DNA from: Mucidula mucida
Taxonomy: Eukaryota; Basidiomycota; Agaricomycetes; Agaricales; Physalacriaceae
Assembly: GCA_015501055.1 (NCBI GenBank)
Contig: JADNYV010000289.1
Span: forward strand, 1-43,815
DNA: 43,815 bases
Reading direction: 5' to 3'
In this document: one piece after another, positions 32,886 to 43,815 of the stretch
Position numbering within the stretch: position 1 is the stretch's first letter
Layout of the letters: each line of letters opens with the position of its first letter
Position numbers and translations under genes: made by a program
The notes under the pieces: generated by a model
What the model saw: only the letters and a program-made list of their open reading frames with translations
Database searches by the model: none
What the model was told of the DNA's origin: nothing

Positions 32886-34437
32886 TGAGGGAATCTGCAA
32901 CCTCTTCGAACTGTTTTCGTCTTCTAGGTAAGCTTGCGTACCCAGACCCATCCTGAGTCCGATAGGGAAAGCGAGTCACAGGATCTACTCTGAGTAAACC
33001 TCGCCCGCCGCCATTCCTTTGGCGATCTACTTCGAACGATGGGAAGATGGAAGTCCAAATGGTCATTATATCCGCTCTTTCTGAACATTTGGGGTGAGCC
33101 TTACTGTATACGGCTGGTCCCGTGCGCTTATTTTGTGCGTAGCGATATTACATGTATTCAGTTTCCTCTAGAACATCAGAACACCATTCAATAAGCCGTC
33201 GCACGAGGCGTTTTCGGAGACCTGAGAGATTTAGTCAAGGATTCGACAGGTATGTGTGAGAGACCGTTGTTTGGGAGTTTTCTTGCAGTGTAGTATGTTG
33301 ACTCTACAGCTTGGAGACAACGGTCAAGAGGAGTCTTGCTCAAGGTAAAGAGGCGGACCCTGCGGACTGAGAGAGGAAGTCACCTGCGGAACTAAGAAGA
33401 GAAGGCGCGACGCGTAACCAAACCAGTCGCGTAAGTTATTGCACCCAGGGCCAATGTATTGGCCTCAACTTCTCTGGATCGGAATCCGTTCACACAAAGG
33501 GTTCTGCGCCTGTCGGCATTGACCCAGGCCCTCTAAACGCCGTCACCGCGTGAGCCAAGGGGTACGCTCGCACACACATACGCCGGCTAGATCGCCAACG
33601 ATATGTCATGGATATGTCAAGGACTGAATTGGAGGAACAAACTTTGATTCTGGACCTACAATCATCTTCGTGCCGTGCAGAAGTGAACAAAGCTAAGACT
33701 GTCGTGATTTTCAATTCGCGAGAGTGCAGAGCCAAGTATAGCACTAAGCACATGCATATGATAGCGATAGGGCCGAGGTGGTAATAGTTGGGCATGGTAA
33801 GCTTGCTATCTGTTCGCGGGTACACGAGGGCGCTGATGGCTGAACAGTTCTTCACTACACATCCTGATTGAGAAGAATCAGTCCAGACGTCGCAGGCAGC
33901 CGCAATTAGTTTGGTCTTGACAGGGATCGTTGAATTTGCGGCGTCCAATTCGACCGGACCTGATGCTGTGTGGGTTAAGCCGCGGTGGGGTGGAGTGAAT
34001 AAATAGATAATGCTAGTGCTGATGCGGCGCCGGAGCACATGCAAAAAACCTCCAGAGTTTCTGTGCGTACACCAAGTTCTCATGGTTTCTTGCCCAGCTG
34101 ATGGGAGTGCTGTCGATAGGGCAACCAGAATGAAGACACAGGAGGGACGGCGAAATGAGATTCAAACTGTGGTGACGGTTCATTGAAGGAGAATTGATTT
34201 TAATAATCAAGGTCGGCCGCATCGGGGGCGTGTGTCGCGTTGGCCGATACGTCGGGTTTTTGCGGTGCCCAATCGGAACCATGTGCCAGTGGAAGATTGG
34301 CTAGTCGTTGATGCACATGCTTCTGATCGATTTTGATTCTCCGGATCCATCAACCTTCGATCGGTATAGGCTAAAATACAAGTATCACGGATGGCGCCTT
34401 ATCTCTCCTTCTCCCCACTCACTTGTTGCTGGGCACC

Positions 34438-36704
34438 ATGGTCAGCTTTTTAGACCGCCTGAATGCTCAGGTCAGTCCGCTCCGCTCGTCGTGGGTACGG
34501 CGCTGAAACATGTCACGGTATAGGTTGCGGACTCGTTTGTTGGAAGGTGGTTTCGCCTAGAGGGATGCGGCCACCCGAAGGAGCGTATTGGATCACGGTT
34601 CACGGTGTGTACTGTTCTTGTATCGACGCGGCGCGACCTTTACTAGCAAGCCCGCAGACCGAAATTCGTGCAGGACTAACAACATGGGTACGCTACTCTA
34701 AAAAAAATTGCTGCGCTCCGGAGGCTAATGAGATTCTCGGGATTACAGGCTGCTATGGCGTACATTGTATGGCTTTCTTCACGTCCCCTCATACGGCCCG
34801 TTCACCCAACGTCAGATCTCTGTCAATGCATCCATTCTATCCGACTCTGGAGGAACCTGTGTATGTACCGCGGCGGATCTCTGTGTTGCAGACGCGGAGT
34901 ACCTCAGCTGCGTCAACGCTGTGCGCAACGACTTGATCACATCAACGGCGGCGATATCTGCCCTCTCCTCCTTCCTTCTGGGTCTACTGGCCAACCTTCC
35001 TGTTGGTATGGCGCCTGGTCTCGGTTTGAACGCCTACGTAAGTGGAATGGGCTTTGATACGCCGCGTCTTAATCTCCGTCTAGTTCTCGTACTCTGTCGT
35101 CGGTTTCCACGGTTCTGGCCTTATCACGTACCAAGAGGCTTTGGCTGCAGTCTTTTTGGAGGGATGGATCTTTCTGATCCTTTCTCTTCTTGGTCTGCGT
35201 CAATGGCTCGTCCGCATAATGCCGCAATCGCTGGTACTTGCTGTCGGAGCTGGTATTGGGATGTTTATTGCGTGCGTTCGGGTTTTTTGGATTTATAGAC
35301 GTCTAATTTACCTGTACGCTTTAGGTTCATAGGCTTGTGTAAGGCTCGCGCATGCATTGATGACAAGGTATACTGATGATGATTTCTGGTGTAGCTCCTT
35401 CTGGTCTTGGCGTCATCGGTGGTGACACCACGAACTTTGTCGGTTTGGGCGGCTGCAAGGCAGAAAATTTCAGTGCGGATTTACCCAATTACTGCGAGCG
35501 GGGTGTCCTCCAGAATCCCACCATGTGGCTCGGTATTTTCGTCGGAGGGTAAGTCAGATGTGTATAGCAATTCAAATATCTCCCTGACTAGAACTTTGAA
35601 GCATTTTCACCGTTTTGATGATGATGTACCGAATTCGCGGCGCGATCCTTATTGGAATCTTCCTGACCTCGATCATCTCTTGGCCACGCCCCACCTCCGT
35701 CACCTATTTCCCCCACACGGCAGCTGGAGACGAGCTCTTCAACTTCTTCAAGAAGGTTGTCACATTCCACAAGCTGGAGAAGGTTGGCAACGTAATTGAT
35801 GTAGGCGTCTGTTTTTGCGTAAGGAACGGTGTTGAGCTGATACCGTGCTTAGTACAACTACTCGAACGGGCATGTCTGGTATGCCCTCATCACATTCCTA
35901 TATGTCGATATCCTAGATACGACTGGAACCCTCTACTCCATGGCACGTTTTGCTGGACTTCGGGACGAAATCACCTTGGACTTTGAGAACTCGACAATAG
36001 CGTACTGCGTTGACGCCTTCTCTATTAGCATGGGTGCGCTGGTTGGAACCAGCCCGGTTACTGCTTTCATCGAGAGCGCCACTGGTATTTCTGAAGGAGG
36101 CAAGACCGGTATAACGGCCATCATTACAGGTCTCGCGTTCTTCGTGTCCGTCTTCTTTGCGCCCATCTTCGCCTCAATTCCGTCTTGGGCTACGGGAGGG
36201 GCTCTGGTCATTGTTGGATCTCTTATGATTCGTAATGTTCGCGACATCAACTGGGATTACATCGGCGACGCTGTCCCAGCTTTCCTCATAATCCTCATTA
36301 TTCCTCTAACTTACAAGTGGGTCACTCGACGCGTCTTCTTTCTCCACTAAATCTCTTTTTTCAGCATTGCGTACGGCGTCATTGCTGGTGTCATTTCGTA
36401 CATGCTGCTGAACGGAATCCCCTGGTTCTTTGGAAAAATCTCCGGTGGCCGTTTGGTTCCTCCGAATATCGATGCTTCAGAACCATGGGTGATTCCCCCT
36501 GGTGGAATTGTGCCGCCATGGATGTACGTTCGCGTGTCTTTGTCTGTGGGTTAATTCATTCTGACCAACTGCTTTAGTCTCAGGCTCCTTGGTCGCGAAC
36601 CGGCGACCTACGGCCACGATCACGAGTTCGACGAGCGCCCAAGGTCTGATTCGGCTTCACAAGAGCATGTCACCAGCAAGGTGCCGAGCATGACCGAAAA
36701 GTAA
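34438..36704 (+). CDS. AzgA-type purine (hypoxanthine/adenine/guanine) permease
   Basis: Plasma-membrane purine:H+ symporter of the AzgA-like family, which takes up hypoxanthine, adenine and guanine. Twelve exons with in-phase GT-AG introns of 46-61 nt give 562 aa, normal for the family: 34,438-34,470; 34,524-34,604; 34,658-34,687; 34,749-34,766; 34,816-35,037; 35,084-35,271; 35,325-35,338; 35,395-35,548; 35,602-35,800; 35,853-36,316; 36,365-36,523; 36,578-36,704. Diagnostic blocks are TEIRAGLTTW, AAMAYIISVNASILSDSGG, ANLPVGMAPGLGLNAYFSYSV, LAVGAGIGMFIAFIGL, DILDTTGTLYSMARFAGL and GTSPVTAFIESATG followed by EGGKTGITA. Exon 4 has only 18 nt and exon 7 only 14 nt. The C-terminal tail is hydrophilic. 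No defect is seen, so it is probably functional. Confidence 0.95.
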
Positions 36705-37151
36705 CCGCCACCTACACATACCACATAGAAAAACCCGAACTTCGTACATCTCTACTTCCCATTCGCTCTTCTTGTTGTCTGGTCTTGGTGCAAAGGTCCA
36801 TATTTACCTCGCCTCAGTAGGCGGCTTGTACTGTTACATCATTGCTAGTTGTATTGCTATCCCATTGTTAGCTCACCCTCGTCGCTCGTTACTCACCTTC
36901 GTCGCTCTTTAAACGCAATGCACAACATACTACTTGCACCTGCATTCCAGCTGAGTCGATTCGATTTCTAAATGGCGACGACTGACGCGACCAATGTGGA
37001 GACTGATATTAAATTCTGGATGAATGGTTCCACGTGGAACTCCTCACGCCATGTCGAAAAAATCAAAAAGTGGTGCGTTTTCCTGAGGAGCATGATATAA
37101 AAGGGCCTGCGTTCGAGGTTACGAAGATACACCTACCGTCGCGTCCCTGTC
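36705..37151. other. Spacer between the permease and the sterol oxidase
   Basis: Tandem same-strand genes are separated by about 450 nt. It must hold the permease 3' end and the sterol oxidase promoter; pyrimidine-rich tracts occur at 36,740-36,910. An ATG at 36,973 starts a short frame that does not join the sterol oxidase in frame. Confidence 0.4.
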
Positions 37152-38367
37152 ATGTCATTCAATGCTACAACGACTCTGAGTGGGCACCTGTCTTCATTCC
37201 AAGACGCATATGCCGATACGGACATCAGTGCACTGAACTGGCTCGACCAGATGTGGGTAGCGTGGTATATCTGGATCGACAATCCGGTTATCGCGACGGG
37301 TTTGATGAGCTTTTTGATGCACGAGGTAAGCGCGCGCCACATTACCCATTTAATGTTATTGACGCGTCCAGATTGTATACTTTGGACGATGCATTCCGTG
37401 GATTATCATCGACGCGATACCTTACTTCCGGCAATGGAAGCTACAACCGACAAAGGTCCCGACTGCGGCTGAGCAATGGGAATGCACGAAGCAGGTGTTA
37501 TTCTCGCACTTCACGATCGAGTTACCAACTGTAAGTGGGTTCTCCGCTTTGCGCCGACTTGACTAAGATCTAACAGATATGGCTGTTCCATCCTTTGGCT
37601 GAATCCATCGGAATGTCAACATATCAAGTGCCTCTTCCCCCGCTCAAGACCGTTGCGCCACAGGTCTTTTTCTTCTTCTGCTTTGAGGATCTTTTCCATT
37701 GGGCTGGTATGTTGACTTCTCTGAGGGAGTTATGTGACTTGAACTGATGACGCGAATACAGCTCATCGCGCGTTACATACTGGTATACTCTACAAGTACA
37801 TCCACAAGATCCATCACAAATACTCTGCACCTTTCGGTCTTGCTGCGGAATACGCACACCCAGCAGAGGTTCTGATCCTCGGCACGGGCACGCTCTTGGG
37901 CCCGCTCATGTACTGTTTCCTCACGCAGGACTTCCACATCTTCACGATGTACGTGTGGATCGTTCTACGCCTCTTCCAAGCCGTCGACGCACACAGTGGT
38001 TACGGTACGCTTCTCCCGTGGGCCCCGCTCTACACTTGTAGTTGACCTTAGAATATGAACAGACTTCCCATGGTCCCTTCAGCACATTATTCCCTTCTGG
38101 TCTGGGGCCGAGCACCACGACTTCCACCACATGTCGTTCACGAACAACTTTTCGACGTCTTTCCGGTGGTGGGACAGAATATTCGGGACGGACACGAATT
38201 ATCTCAAGTACCGTGCGCGTTTACAGGCTGCTCATGCGGCGAATAAGAAGGCGACAAAGGAGGAACGACTTGAGATGGAACGCATGTTGATGGCGCAGGT
38301 TGAGGCAGAGGGTATTGAGGCGGAGGCAGAGGTCGAAAGGAGCGCGTCGAAGGTCAAGGTCGCTTAG
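37152..38367 (+). CDS. ERG25: C-4 methylsterol oxidase (ERG25 type)
   Basis: ER-membrane non-haem di-iron oxidase that removes C-4 methyl groups from 4,4-dimethylsterols in ergosterol synthesis, acting with ERG26/ERG27. Five exons (37,152-37,325; 37,372-37,530; 37,577-37,706; 37,762-38,004; 38,063-38,367) give 336 aa in phase. The three histidine boxes of the fatty acid hydroxylase superfamily are present: HRVLH at 156-160, HKIHH at 169-173 and HHDFHH at 253-258. Typical ERG25 blocks include [31 protein letters not shown] and [19 protein letters not shown]. The last 50 residues are a charged Ala/Glu/Lys tail, longer than in yeast. The ATG at 37,152 gives the usual hydrophilic N-terminus before the first membrane helix. 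It looks functional. The nearby HMG-CoA synthase remnants belong to the same pathway, but I see no regulatory link. Confidence 0.94.
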
Positions 38368-39542
38368 ACGTGGCGTTGTATACGAGTTAGACTTACATTA
38401 TCAACGAGCATTGTAATACTAGATTATAGATGTGTTACATTACATTTTACATTTCGCTGCAGCTTTTTCGTGTTGAAAAAGGTCATCTGCTTCAATGTAG
38501 GGTGTGGCGCATACTTTCGCTATGTGCTAACCAGTAACCTTCATGATTAAACCAAGGTACTGATGGAGCAGCGAGCACGGTGGCCACCGCAGAAAGGCGT
38601 GAGACTTGTCGCTGGTGTCAGGCAAAGCTCCGGCTACGAGACATCAACAGTGCCTCGCAGATAACATTGGCATGGGCGGAATCGCTTCCGGCTGTTTGGA
38701 CATCCGTAGTCGCTTCACCTGTCCTTGCTTGACTCGGCAGAATCGGAGCTACTGGCGCTGCTCCTCAACTGCTCCTCACAGCGGGGGCACGAATCTCGCT
38801 CAAGCTGAATCGATATCATATTTGCAGGGCTATGTTTAATTCAACTGCTCTAAGTCCATTTGGCAGCGACGCTGGTGCAGATACTTGGCGTCAAACAGGA
38901 GACAGTTTTGTGAGCTGTGGTGTTCGATGATGGTGGTCAGGTTCAAAGCAGCGCCAGTGTGATCGACTCGTCGGACCCTTGGCTCTCACTATCATCTACC
39001 AGGAGTTCTCCAGTCCTCTCAAGCCGCGTGCTGTAGGTATCGTCCGTGACCTTCACGGACATTGTAACTTTAACTCAGTAGCTTTTATTGGAGCTCACAG
39101 GATTTCATTTCCCGGTCCTATACAGTCGTCAAGAGTCGCAGTCGCGCCACACTGAGGAAAGCGCCGAAGATTCCGGAGGAGGCGGGGAAATACTGGCGGT
39201 GCGCCCTGGTCGCCATTTCTTTAGACCCGACAATGCACTGCTCAGACGAAAACATGACTACTAATATGATGCTGAGGTATAGCATTATTGCTCCTCACGT
39301 TTAGAGATCTCCATATGTACAGATGATAACAGAGGGCCGAGCTCGCGTCCCTCGTCGTGTTTTTTACATTACATTGCAGTACAGTGCGGGTTTCAAGAAG
39401 AAGTGGAGACTCGTACTGTGTGCTATTCAGTTCCCGTGATATTCACGTACCCAATTGCAACAATTGGACGCTCCACTCTTCCCACCCTCGCCTCTGATAT
39501 AAGGACACGCAAAGTACATACACACAGGTACCGCTCTTCATA
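38368..39542. other. Intergenic region, no gene seen
   Basis: Frames such as 38,606-38,839 (plus) are short and featureless. Near 39,495-39,540 a GATATAAGGAC TATA-like stretch precedes the next gene by about 45 nt. Confidence 0.4.
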
Positions 39543-40756
39543 ATGCCTTCAACTTCTTTCCAAGATGCCGGGCTAACCATAGCCGATGTTCAAGCAGTCA
39601 CCTCGAGTGACTTGCACAGCATAATCCTCCTCATCTTCTGTCACGGTATCCATACTTGCATCTTCTTCATTACTCTATACTATACCTGTAGGTGCCACCT
39701 CGCTTTCTCCGTACCCTTGGGGCTGACTAGTACATACATAGTTCATAGTGTTCGGACACATAAAATCATACCTATCGGAATCGTCGCCTTCCTATGGTGC
39801 GACAACACCGTTATTGTCGGTCTGCAGTGGAGATTCATTGACGAGCTGTTCATCACCCATGGGACGTCCTTGGAGGCGGAATATGACTTTTACGCCTTGA
39901 GCGGTGTCTATGCCTCCCTGGGTCGCGTGAATATCGCGCTTCGAGCTCTTTCCGTATTTCTTGCGGATGTAATCTTGGTATGTATGTGGTTTCCCTCTGC
40001 TCAGTTGCTGATCTAAAGGATGAAAAGATCTGGTGCTGCTGGGCGCTATACAGTCAAAATATCAAGATTGTTATTCTGCCTTGTCTGTGTTTGCTCACTG
40101 AGATTGGTGAGTTTTACCAGCGCTCACTGATAGGTGCTCTTCTATAATCTAAACAGTCAGTGTCTGTTTCCTGATTGTCGGCACCGAGTCCTCAGACCAG
40201 AACGCCAACCTGGTGCTGATCTACTATGCGATGACTGTCATCACGAATAGCCTGTGCACCGTCCTCATCCTCTTTCGCATCGTGCGCATCAGCGGATACG
40301 CTCGAGTCTAAAAAGCTACCGCGGCCTCATGGAGATTCTTGTTGAATCAGCGATCATGTACACAGCCGTTTTCATTGTGCTACTGGTGATGTATGAACGC
40401 GAGTTTTACGCGCATAGTAACGCTCCTATGGTAGGGTATGGCTACCCGTTGATGATGTCTGTCAGTGTCACAGTGAGTACTATGCTTTTGTGCTTGGAAA
40501 CCGAATTGACTTGGGCTAGGGCATCGCTCCTACCCTTATCATCGCTCGTGTTATGGCGGGGCACTCGCGCCCAAACGATTCTTGGACACGCCCTTTGGCC
40601 TCTCATTTGCGGAGTGATACACGCGGGGCCATCGCACAGTCTACTATGCGATTCGCAGGTTCGCCGAACTATGCGCAACGTATTGATCTGGAGCTGGGGA
40701 GAGAAGACGTAGAGTTGGAAGACGAAGAAGCTCGAACCGAAGGCACAAAGGTTTGA
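39543..40756 (+). CDS. Multi-pass membrane protein of a basidiomycete-expanded family, with an apparent frameshift
   Basis: Probable seven-helix-like integral membrane protein of unknown function. Exons 39,543-39,687, 39,742-39,977, 40,019-40,106, 40,157-about 40,305, then to 40,486, and 40,531-40,756. Recognisable family blocks are IILLIFCHGIHTCIFF, FLWCDNTVIVGLQW, LADVIL, DEKIWCCWALY, ILPCLCLLTEI, YRGLMEILVESAIMYTAV and GIAPTLIIARVMAGHSRPNDSW, followed by an acidic tail. All introns are in phase. In exon 4, however, the frame through FRIVRISGYA meets a stop (TAA at about 40,309), whereas the next block, SLKSYRGLMEIL, needs a one-base shift and no intron fits there. Compared with the paralog at 21.4 kb, one base appears to be missing near 40,303. 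Either a recent inactivation or a sequence error. Confidence 0.72.
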
Positions 40757-43190
40757 GATTCACAAGGAGAACATCGGATTGGGCAGGAAGCCAAGAACCA
40801 ATGGAGCGGTAGAGGATTCCACGATGCGTGAGGAGAACGAGTCGAGATATGAAGGCAGCTGATGTGTCCTATTCGCAAGAGATGGTTGAGAAGATGAAAG
40901 TGGAGGCGTTCAGTTGGCATGTAGGCGCGGTGCCACATTCATTCTCTGTTGAGGGCAATATCGGTCTTGGGGGAGGGTGGTAGCGACGTGTAATGCGAGG
41001 AGACGTGCTGGCAAGTAAGAGCTGACGGACGCGGTAGCGTCTGTAGAACCTTCAATGGGGCCGCGACGGTTATTCGATGGATTATCTGTTTCTCCGCGTT
41101 TAGTGTTCGCAGAAGATTGAACACAAGTCGTCTCATCCATCCCTATGGAACGGCATCAGTTCAAGGAATCAACCTGTTGCATGACATAGGAAGACTCACC
41201 CCGAAAGCATCTAATTTAGATTCGGAGTACAGGCGGGAACTCGACGGCGAGCGAGATCGTGGTGAGATGGCATTAGGAACTCGTAATAGGCTTGCTCACT
41301 AAGAAGAGTGAGACAATTCCAAGAGGTATGCCGAAATTGAATACAGGATGAACGTCGGGTTGTACGTTTTTCACTCGAAGTATTAGCGGCTGTCAAGGAA
41401 AGGTTACTAGGGTAAGTAACATTCCACACATCATCTGAGAAACGATAGTTTCACAGGCGCGGGTGGCGCAACCGGGTTTAAACGTTGGAATTCAAACAAC
41501 GGCGACCAAACAGTATGAGAACTACCTATGAGAGTTAAGAAGTGAAAAGAATTTTACAAATGAGGCCCCGCCAATATCGCCAAATGGAATCCAGTCGTAT
41601 TCACGGATTGGCCCTCAGCTGGAGTTGGTCGAGCGAATGTGAAATGAATCTCGAATTCCTGACAATGGTTACTTGGGAAAGTTAATGCCAAACAGGTGTA
41701 TAGAAGCCGCTCAGAAAAGGTACCAGATGGGATTAAATGATTATGAACATGGTGGTTATTGACCAAGCAATGTGCGCTTATTTTGGCGCCGATCAAGAAT
41801 CGCTCTTCACAACCACCACCATCGCACGACACCGGACATGGCCCACGGCTTTTCTGGACGACTTCAGATATACGGAGGACGACTATAGTGACAGAGACCA
41901 TGTCCACCTAGCGTCGTGTCACCCTCGTTACGACCGGCCACCAAGACACGACTACTCCGCTGAAGCCTGCGTCGTCGCCGTGTTAGGACAGCTCTTCAGC
42001 GCTCAGCAAAGCAACGGCATCGGGGATACGTGCCAGTCTGTGTTGATAGATCTTTGTAGAAATAGAAATCTGGCAGCGCGGTAGGCTCTTCTAATGTTGC
42101 GACGGGAGATCCCTTGGAATGGAGGGGAAGACAAATTACATTGGGCATTGCCTGGGCAGTCGGAAAAGGACAAGACGCGTATGTCATCTTCTTCGTCGCG
42201 CCTGTTCTCTGACTTATCCGGAATGTTGTGTGCCGCTAAAAGGTTCTAGTTCGTTCAACGCACGCTACAACTGAACCTTTCCGCGGTCGCCCATTTATAT
42301 ACCCCTTCAATTCGTTGTTTTTGACCTTCCCGCCTAACACGAAGCATCCCCTCCATGGCTCCGACATCATCACGCTTGATCCAAGACTCTTTATTTTCCC
42401 GAGCGCGCATCTAGGCGATACTGATGAGTGTTTGTTGTGTTCGGTCCTTTATACAATACGGGCGATCAGGATATTCAGTTGGGTTCCAGGATATCGTTAC
42501 GTCCAGTTCAGAGTGAGTTCATCTCGCGCTGCTCGTAACTCAGGTTGTCAATTGAACTCACCGAGATACGGCTGTAGCTGATGGATGAAGGACTTCGTGT
42601 TTGCCGTCGTGCCATGCGACTGATGTTGTTTACTCTAAGTAAGGTCAATTCCTCCTGCTTCCTCGATATGATGCGTGGAGCTGTTTTGATACTTTTTCGA
42701 AGATCAAAGTGACGGCGTCCTTCAATTTATCAAGCTACGTAGTGGCGTCTGAAGTCCAATCATATAACTGTTGTGTAGGTGAGGCTCACGCCTTCCTATC
42801 TTGACCGCGAATGGAACTTCTTCCGAAGTCATCGCAGGACACCGCTACGTTCATGTTATGTTAGCGACTTCGAACCGAAATAGAGAAGTTATGCGCTGAA
42901 GACAACGATGGGTGACTGGGTGAACCTCTGACGTACAACGGAATTTTATGTGTTGCGCGTTCGTTCGACCTGATTCGTTCTCAATGGGTATCTGATTCTG
43001 CCAGTCAATATATTCTTCAGCTGTTCACCATTGTTGCATTCAAATCAACACGCAGCTGATATGATCTGTCAGTATGTTCGTTCATGCACTTGTGGGACGG
43101 CTTTGTTGTGAAAGCGACAGGCCATCATGCGTGGCAAGCTCTGCTGCCTCACATATGAAGGCAGATGAGTGCGCGCAGTGGATATAGACT
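40757..43190. other. Gene-poor region with one repeat and unassigned frames
   Basis: A plus-strand frame of 115 codons at 41,737-42,084 (starting MIMNMVVIDQAM) and an overlapping minus-strand one at 41,554-41,907 are mutually exclusive and show no domain. The remainder, 42,100-43,190, shows only short frames. I see nothing I can name. Confidence 0.4.
41290..41440 (-). repeat. Dispersed repeat, minus copy
   Basis: Reverse-complement partner of 32,710-32,885, about 65-70% identical by eye over roughly 140 nt. Confidence 0.55.
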
Positions 43191-43197
43191 CATCATG

Positions 43198-43740
43198 TCC
43201 CCAACAGATCAAGACTACGGGTACACCGTAGGCAACGTTCAATCTGCGATGTCGATCAACCTGCATCCTATCAGTCTTCTGTCATGGCATCTACACCTGC
43301 ATCTTCTCTATTGCATTATACTATATAGGTGGCTGGCAATACTTATCACAGCTTCTTCCTTAGACTGACTTGTCTCGTAGCTGAGAGCAATCAGCCAAAG
43401 CAGAAGCAAATCTCTTTGGCGAGCATTGTTACCTTAATGTGGTGTACAAACACCGTAACTATGGTTTTGGACTGGAACTTTGTCAACAGCCTTTTCATCT
43501 GCCGTGGACTATCAATGAAGGACCAATTCAACTTTTAATTCTATGGCAATCAGTCGGAGAGGCTGGCTATCAATATTCTTCGAGTTCTCAGTACCAGTCT
43601 TGCGAATCTGATAATGTGTGTGTATTTGCTTCAGAAGAGAAGCCCAAGATTGACAAGATTGTGTGGCCTACAATACCCCATTTTCTTCATTCTTTTACAT
43701 TTGTGTACCTTGGTTCTGTACTCTGTTGTTTGAAGCCATA
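43198..43740 (+). pseudogene. Broken paralog of the membrane protein at 39.5 kb, partial at the window edge
   Basis: The order of blocks matches the start of the 39,543 gene. MSPTDQDYGYTVGNVQSA, NLHPISLL and, after a one-base frame shift near 43,282, a CHGIYTCIFSIALYYI-like block are followed by a 50-nt intron-like stretch. SIVTLMWCTNTVTMVLDWNF follows, then an in-frame stop after DQFNF (about 43,536), and the remnant SERLAINILRVLSTSLANLIM. At least two lesions make this a pseudogene. Its distal part would lie beyond the window. Confidence 0.65.
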
Positions 43741-43815
43741 GGCCTTCTCCCACATTTGATGTCCAAGTCTACAAGTAGCGTTAAGTAGGGCTGGCAGACA
43801 CGATCAAATGAATGT

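Larger units (their letters stand above)
31260..34430. other. Gene-poor region
   Basis: No gene is recognised over about 3.1 kb. It holds the palindrome at 31,908-31,938 and a repeat at 32,710-32,885. A minus-strand frame of 197 codons (33,490-34,083) has one hydrophobic stretch (GPIAIICMCLVLYLAL), but its composition is irregular and I cannot assign it. The last 200 nt are presumably the permease promoter. Confidence 0.4.

Noticed and set aside
37152..37534. A second gene reading through 37,034-37,534 in another frame
   Set aside because: It overlaps the ERG25 exons 1-2, whose histidine-box protein is unambiguous; the other frame has no recognisable content.
10383..38367. A sterol-pathway gene cluster (HMG-CoA synthase plus ERG25)
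   Set aside because: The synthase pieces are pseudogene fragments carried on the duplicated arms, far from ERG25; proximity appears accidental.
1..43815. CRISPR arrays, bacterial operons or ribosome binding sites
   Set aside because: Spliced genes, a tRNA with an intron and fungal gene families show this is eukaryotic nuclear DNA; no regularly spaced short repeats were seen.

Overview
The window looks like nuclear DNA of an agaricomycete-type basidiomycete. Genes are broken by many 43-61 nt GT-AG introns, often with a CTAAT/CTAAC-like branch site. Gene families include fungal STAND/NLR proteins, an AzgA-type purine permease, a C-4 methylsterol oxidase (ERG25), a TVP38-type Golgi protein, a P450 and an expanded multi-pass membrane family. 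A tRNA-Pro with a short intron is also present. All gene models were spliced by hand; those called intact keep reading frame across every junction. Percent identities are estimates by eye.

Left part (1-13.1 kb): four NLR paralogs on the minus strand. Copy 1 runs off the left edge and has a frameshift. Copy 2 (4.5-6.35 kb) is a multiply broken pseudogene. Copy 3 (6.8-9.2 kb) is intact: 7 exons, 704 aa, an N-terminal helo-like/STAND-associated domain, a NACHT NTPase with Walker A GHPGAGKS and Walker B ending in LDALDEC, and a divergent C-terminal sensor-like region. Copy 4 (12.0-13.1 kb) has lost the whole NACHT core. A truncated HMG-CoA synthase pseudogene lies at 10.4-11.2 kb.

Middle (13-26 kb): an inverted pair of small gene fragments (13.25-13.75 and 22.64-23.14 kb), a short secreted protein, tRNA-Pro(UGG), a 236-aa protein with a C-terminal membrane segment, a TVP38/DedA-type protein (579 aa), a decayed membrane-protein paralog and a complete P450 (451 aa, atypical haem-binding loop).

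Right part (26-31.3 kb): an inverted copy of the left arm. It has a second truncated HMG-CoA synthase fragment, the same intergenic DNA, NLR copy 5 on the plus strand (NACHT intact, C-terminus cut by a 5-nt deletion) and NLR copy 6 (C-terminal part only). The two arms form an inverted duplication of about 2.9 kb. A nearly identical 2-kb core, covering the NLR promoter and first exons, is flanked by clearly more diverged sequence. This is what gene conversion between inverted NLR copies would leave.

Far right (31-43.8 kb): a gene-poor stretch with a near-perfect 31-nt palindrome, then the intact purine permease (12 exons, 562 aa), ERG25 (5 exons, 336 aa), a multi-pass membrane protein with one apparent frameshift, and a broken copy of the same family at the right edge. 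The most interesting signal is the NLR birth-and-death cluster: one locus shows duplication, inversion, a likely conversion tract, replacement of the sensor region and several stages of decay.
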